Below are positions 58,960-64,000 of a stretch of DNA of 64,000 nucleotides, one piece after another. This stretch comes from Anagrus nilaparvatae (taxonomy: Eukaryota; Arthropoda; Insecta; Hymenoptera; Mymaridae): positions 310,001 to 374,000 of the forward strand of contig JAKSXM010000258.1 in assembly GCA_022575985.1 (NCBI GenBank). Reading direction: 5' to 3'. Below the pieces are notes generated by a model, which did not search any database, was not told the origin of the DNA, and was given only the letters and a program-made list of their open reading frames with translations. Within the stretch, counting starts at the first letter, position 1; each line of letters opens with the position of its first letter. A program made the position numbers and the translations under genes.

Positions 58960-61880
58960 AAGTAATAAATAATTGCTTAAACATTACATTCCCAATTACT
59001 TGGCTCCCTGAAATTTGGGACCCTGAAAACGAAAAAAATGAATTTTTCTCCTATAAAGCGTCGTCAAATTTTAAAATGAATAGTGAATTCGGATTTTACG
59101 GGAAAAACTAATAGGAAGTACTTTTTTAGTCCAGTTTTTAACATCATTTGAATCTGCTAGAAAAATCCCAATTTTATGAATTTTAAAGAAATCCAATATT
59201 TAACATTTGAACTGCTCCAAGACGTTGAAAATTGTAAATTTGTATTCTTTGGTCTTAAATATACTCTTTTTAGTAAGTTTTGAATGTAAGACAAGTGAAA
59301 AAACTAATAAATAATAAAATAATAAATAACAATAATAATAAAAATATTAAGGTGTTACAATACTAAAAATTTATGATAACAGAAATGAATGAAACTTATA
59401 CAACATAAAGATAAAGTCTTTAAGAAATGAAATAAACTTTCTTTTACAACTTTGGTTGCCTAATTATTATTTAATCAAGAAAAAAGTGTAGGTAGTTTAA
59501 CATTGCTCTTATGGAAAATCATCTTTGGAGCTTGTGAAAAGTATGATTGCGATTACACAGATTAATGAAACTTAAATAATATGGTAAATAAAAGCTCAAA
59601 GATTATATTTCCAATTTTTTTTACTTGTTTCATTGCATAATTATTAAATAATTAAATAAAAAGTATGTAAATAACCTAATATTATACTAATACATATACG
59701 ATTTTACATATGTATGTAGTGTCGATAATTCAGAAATCGAAAAAAATACAAACAAAATGGCGGATTTAGTATTATTATATATTATATATATATTATTGTA
59801 CCACCTTAATAGTAAAAAAATTTAAACGAATATTATGTTGTAAGTTAAATTAAAATTGTTTACTATATAATTTAATAAAAAAAAAATAAGTGCGTCGCGG
59901 GACGCCCTAAAGAAGTGAAAACTGTTATTAGGTCCGAAAATTGTTATTACTATTTTATTATTAAAGTTTTTTTTTTGCGCAGCATTTCAATTAAAACGAA
60001 CCACATTTTTTTTTGTCTTTATCTATGTTTATACATAGTAAAAATTGTTTGTATTTTTTTATATTGAAAATAAAGGACAGAAGGCTATAAAAAAATATTT
60101 TAAAAATAATTTTCAATTTTTATTAGAATGGAAAAAAGAATAAATATAGTAGTAAAAAAATAGTTTTATTGAAATATTAAAATACATACATAGATTTATA
60201 ATAATTATAGTAAAATTTAATTATATATTTTTTTTATTCAAAATGTTATTTAAAAAAAATTAAAAAAAAAACAAAATTATAAACTGTAAAAAAAATTTAC
60301 TTTTCATACAATAAAAAAACACAAACTAAAAAAAATGTGGTTATTGAAATGCCGGTATACTGCTGCTGGCGAATTTTTACACAAATGCCTATATACTTTC
60401 ATAGTATAGTAGAAGGCTCCTTTTATGTGTCTATACTTGTATTAGTATAATACGCATATGCATAGAACAAAGATATAATAGCGCTTTCTCTTTTCTTTTC
60501 TTTTCTAATATCTAACATAACGTATTAATATTGCAGGAGCACGATAGTGCGTACGGGTTTCAAAAATACCCGTAGCACCGTGTACTACTGTAATATACTT
60601 TAAAGAGGTTCTATCTAACCTATAAATATTTTTATTCTTTCATTTTTTTCTTTAAATTTAATACCAAATTCTGTAATTTAATAATTAAACAATTTATTTT
60701 TTAATTTAAAATTATATTGTTCATAAATTTTTGTCTTTCAACAAATATATTTATTTAAAAAAAGAATTTTTAATTTATAATGTTCCTTCTTTCAAACACT
60801 ATGTGTTTCCTTCTCTTATGCTTTATAATTTGTATATCTGCTTCTCTTTTTGTAAGACGCGAGATTTTATGAATTTATATATACTTTCTATTACTATATA
60901 TGCATACTAAGCAATACTATACTTAAATACTATTATATGTATATATGTATACACGTGTATACTATTATCGTAGTATAAACGAAATTTTAAATGCGGGAAA
61001 AAAATAAGCGCGGAAATTTAAAAATTTAACTAAACTCAAAATCTATAAAAAATATAATTTAAAATTAAGTTTATTCAATTGAGAATTAACAAATTTAACT
61101 ATAATCAATTCTTAAATTAATTAAAAGATTTATTTTTAAAATAGGATTTTTTAAATTAAAAAATTATAAACATTTTGAAAATTTAATAATTTATTACTTC
61201 AAAGTTAAAATTTTGTATTTGAAAAGTTTGCAAAAACTATTAAATTTTATTAAATAAATAATTGCAAAATGAAATTTTCAAAAACAATTTTATTTTATTA
61301 TAGTGGAGTCATTTAAGATCAAGCCATACTTTCTCAGTTGGGATTTTTTGACTTTTTTGCCGGATTAATAAATTTAGTGTGAAAAAAAAATAATTTCTAA
61401 GAATATTAAAAAATAACTGATATTGTCTAAAAAAACACTTTAAAAAGTAAAAAGAGGGGTTTCAAAAAAATTTATATATGTAACCGAACCTTAAAAAACA
61501 ACTGATATGCTTTATAAGTTTGGTTTCAGATTTTGGTTCCATTTAAGGAAGATAATTATTCTTTTGAATTAAAAAAAAAAATTTCCAGCAGAAAAATTGA
61601 CTGTAGTTGAATTGACTATAGACCTCGGGTAACGAAGATCAAAACGTTACATCTGCGTTACTGTTTTCACAAAAAGACGCCTAGTATCTTAAAAATTTTT
61701 TTTAAAATAACGTTGCTATGGAAGTTTTCACTTCAATATTTTAAAAAAATTAAATTAAATATATTTAAAAATATTATATAATGACTTTATAAAAAATTGT
61801 AATATAAATCAATAAGTTGTAAGTAATTATGAAAAAAATTTAAATTAAAATTTTTTTATTATAAAATCTAATAAATTTAT
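58960..61880. other. Interior of the 8.5-kb unit, no gene
   Basis: 59170-59285 resembles 2710-2840 (foldback family at 1.4-3.5 kb). 59485-59625 is an inverted match to 29255-29385. (TA)n tracts lie at about 59775-59795 and 60895-60965. A self-complementary CACGATAGTGCG/ACGGGT patch is near 60540-60585. No coding region or RNA gene recognised. Confidence 0.5.
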
Positions 61881-62338
61881 ATTTTTTTTCCAATTAAATA
61901 GGTCTAAAACTCGGATGTCCCAAATCGGGGAATGAAAATTAAATTTGATGCCCCGTTCCGCGGACTGGCATGTTTGCATAGCCCATGCCACGGAACGGGC
62001 CGATGACTGGCCCGTTCCGCGGAACGGGGCATTCCCTCGATCGGGGCGTAACATACAACATACATACCAAAGTCAATAATGCTGAAAAAGTAGAATCTGA
62101 GATGTTTGTAATTTTTTTTTTAATCTATCATTTTTTCTTTATTTATTTAACTTTTTTTGTAATATTGATTTATTTAAATATTTAATTATTAATAATTTAT
62201 TATTATTATTTTTTTTAAATTAAACATTTTTTCAAAATTTTAAATCATGCGCATGATTCAGCGTTTACCAATCATATCACGAATAAAAAGGCACTTTTAC
62301 CGTTTTCAATATAATGGCGCTAGCTCTTTTTTATAAAA

Positions 62339-62530
62339 GGAATTTATAGTTTGGTTGCTGCTGTTACGTTATCAAGAGAGAATAGAGGGTTTAAAAATGA
62401 TGAAAAATATAAAAATAAATTTCCTGAATCGTTAACTAAAAGTATTTTTTGTAAATTCGGAATTACGCAAAGAATGCATATGGATGGAAAAAATATTTTC
62501 GTTGAACAAGGTTTAGTCCAAAACAATTAA
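62339..62530 (+). CDS. Unidentified exon-like frame
   Basis: After ATAAAAG the frame reads IYSLVAAVTLSRENRGFK, then KFPESLTKSIFCKFGITQR, and ends LVQNN with TAA at 62528. Composition and lack of low complexity suggest a real last exon or gene remnant. No upstream exon or family was recognised. The overlapping minus-strand frame (62344-62526) appears to be its shadow. Confidence 0.3.
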   Translation, partial: GIYSLVAAVTLSRENRGFKNDEKYKNKFPESLTKSIFCKFGITQRMHMDGKNIFVEQGLVQNN

Positions 62531-62629
62531 ATTAAATATAGTATTAACATTAAAAATTTTTTATTTGCATAAAATATTTAACACAATCATATTATAAGCT
62601 GCAATTATATTAACCGTTAAACGCCCAAA

Positions 62630-63207
62630 GGCTTATCTACGCTTTGATTTCTTTTCGTACACTAAATTAATTTTAAAATCAAAATTTATATTTTTGAAAA
62701 TGTATATCCATACGTAAAAATTTTTCAATTTTCAGAATCTGAAGTCAAATTTACGATAAAATCAAACGGGAACTCAACACTGTGGGTCAAATTTGAGCAA
62801 TAAAAAAATTTTAATTTTAATACAGCAGATGGAAAATTGCGAAAAAATTACTAAAAACAAATAATCTAAAGCAACTTGTTTTTAGTAATTTTTCAGCAAT
62901 TTTCCATCGGCCATTTTGAAATTAAAAAAAATGCATGCTAAAAGCATGTCCTGAAATACACAAGAAAGAAATTTTAATGATTTTTCATTAAATATACCTT
63001 ATTTTCAATGCTTGTAAGCCACGTGTCGATTTTTTTTAGCAGCCAACTTTGACCCGCAATATTGAGTTTTTAATTGATTTTATCGTAAGTTTAACTTCAG
63101 AATCTGAAAATAAAGACTTTTTTACATGAGGATACATTTTTAGAAATATAAATTTTAGTTTTAAAATTAATTTAGTATACAAAACCAAATCTACACGTAG
63201 ATAAGCT
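62630..63207. mobile_element. 580-bp foldback
   Basis: AGCTTATCTACG at the left mirrors CGTAGATAAGCT at the right. CAGAATCTGAAG and GATTTTATCGTAA pairs lie inside, with a centre hairpin of ATTACTAAAAACAA / TTGTTTTTAGTAAT. The frame 63036-63236 is part of it. Confidence 0.75.
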
Positions 63208-63296
63208 ATGAATAAAATGTATTTTATAAATAACATTTCTTGTTTTCCAACAATAGTACATTAATGGTATTTCACTCCGATACATTGAGCGATATC

Positions 63297-63500
63297 ATTA
63301 GTAAAAAACTCAATGTATCTTTCTTATATACCAAAATCAGCTAAGGATGTTTTACCACATATGTGGTTCATGTTATTCAATGATTTCTGACAAAATAGAT
63401 TCTCGCAAGCAAAATGTGTTTGAAAGAATATATAAGAAATCAAAAACATCCTTAGCTGATTTTGGTATATAAGAAAGATACATTGAGTTTCTTACTGATG
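63297..63500. repeat. 204-bp inverted repeat with ~55-bp arms
   Basis: AACTCAATGTATCTTTCTTA and TATACCAAAATCAGCTAAGG on the left mirror CCTTAGCTGATTTTGGTATA and TAAGAAAGATACATTGAGTT on the right. The loop is about 90 bp. Confidence 0.85.
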
Positions 63501-64000
63501 TAACAGCTGGCAAAGCATAAAGCCAGCTTTACCATAAGTCATCGACCAAGAGTTATCTTGCGTCGATCAAGAAGAAACATATAGTTATTAATTCATTTTA
63601 CAATACTTAAAACCGAAAGTAAACTGGATCACATTTGAAGCGTCAGGCCACGTAATAACGAGGCCAACCACAAAAAAAGAATAAGACGGATCCTGTTTGG
63701 AGATCCTTTACGCACCACTATTAACCAGCTCATCACGAATCATATAGATACAGCCGAAAAATCAGAACCTGGGTCAGACCATCGACACTCGTATAACCGT
63801 TTAGTTGTACTGAGGATTCGATCTCCGGTCGAGCTTCCGAACAGTCGCATATTAGCTATCTTAAATCTCTATTTACGCTTCTACTCTGTTTATCTGTTTG
63901 ACCTGTATTAAATTATTGTACTCTTATTTGTAAACTATTTAAGTAAATATTTTATAATAAACTCTCAGTTTTAATCAAAGGTATAAGATTTATTTAGTAA
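63500..64000 (+). repeat. Possible LTR, cut by the window end
   Basis: Begins TGTAACAGCTGG, is less AT-rich than its surroundings, and ends with AATAAACTCTCAG about 45 bp before the window end, like an LTR polyadenylation signal and U5. No second copy lies in the window to prove it. Confidence 0.3.

Larger units (their letters stand above)
53544..62053. mobile_element. 8.5-kb inverted-repeat unit that hosts the copia element
   Basis: TGTTACGCCCCGATCGAGG at the left mirrors CCTCGATCGGGGCGTAACA at the right. The arms hold CCGTTCCGCGGAA-type palindromes and continue to CCCGAG. On the left the arm is cut there by copia and resumes after it (58925: TTTTAGACCTATTTTATTGG). The total arm is about 150 bp; the right arm is about 61885-62053. 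Without copia the unit is about 3.2 kb. Its interior (58960-61880) has no protein. Confidence 0.75.

Overview
The window is strongly AT-rich, intron-bearing eukaryotic DNA, about three quarters A+T by eye. It is dominated by transposable elements and long inverted repeats. A THAP/P-element transposase with short introns, a copia-type retrotransposon primed by initiator tRNA-Met, a Penelope-like fragment, a BTB/POZ gene and a possible ionotropic-receptor exon together suggest an insect genome. A wasp is possible, but the sequence alone does not settle the species.

Layout. 1-6.9 kb: nested foldback repeats, no gene. 6.9-11.3 kb (minus strand): a nearly complete P-element/THAP9-type transposase gene in seven exons. 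It has one in-frame stop, a duplicated exon carrying a 1-nt deletion, and a TA-flanked MITE in an intron. 13-24 kb: a run of foldback elements, including an 828-bp near-perfect palindrome and an inverted minisatellite. 24.5-28.1 kb: an element flanked by 11-bp direct repeats, a GC-richer stretch with a short unexplained reading frame, and a 1.1-kb foldback. 31.2-34.3 kb: a 3.1-kb unit bounded by about 175-bp inverted repeats. It carries a broken, intron-containing piece of the pyruvate dehydrogenase E2 (dihydrolipoamide acetyltransferase) gene and a Helitron-like insertion. 35.7-37.8 kb: a 2.1-kb foldback made of TAGTAATATTACTA-type repeats with a second foldback inside it. 38.4-39.6 kb: a Penelope-like remnant (GIY-YIG domain) flanked by inverted repeats that contain hammerhead-like cores. 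41.1-42.3 kb (minus strand): an intact single-exon BTB/POZ gene, the only intact protein gene seen. 43-49 kb: more inverted-repeat elements and isolated exon-like pieces. 50.2-52.4 kb: diverged repeats interrupted by a TTAA-flanked element. 53.5-62.1 kb: an 8.5-kb inverted-repeat unit carrying a copia element with near-identical LTRs. The last 500 bp look like part of an LTR.

How the parts relate. There is no operon-like or pathway organisation. The main story is serial insertion: MITE into P-element intron, Helitron into the gene-capturing unit, copia into the 8.5-kb unit, a palindrome into the copia LTR, and a TTAA element into an older repeat. Several foldback families occur two or three times, and one sequence module recurs in otherwise different foldbacks. 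Boundaries of diverged repeats were judged by eye and are approximate.
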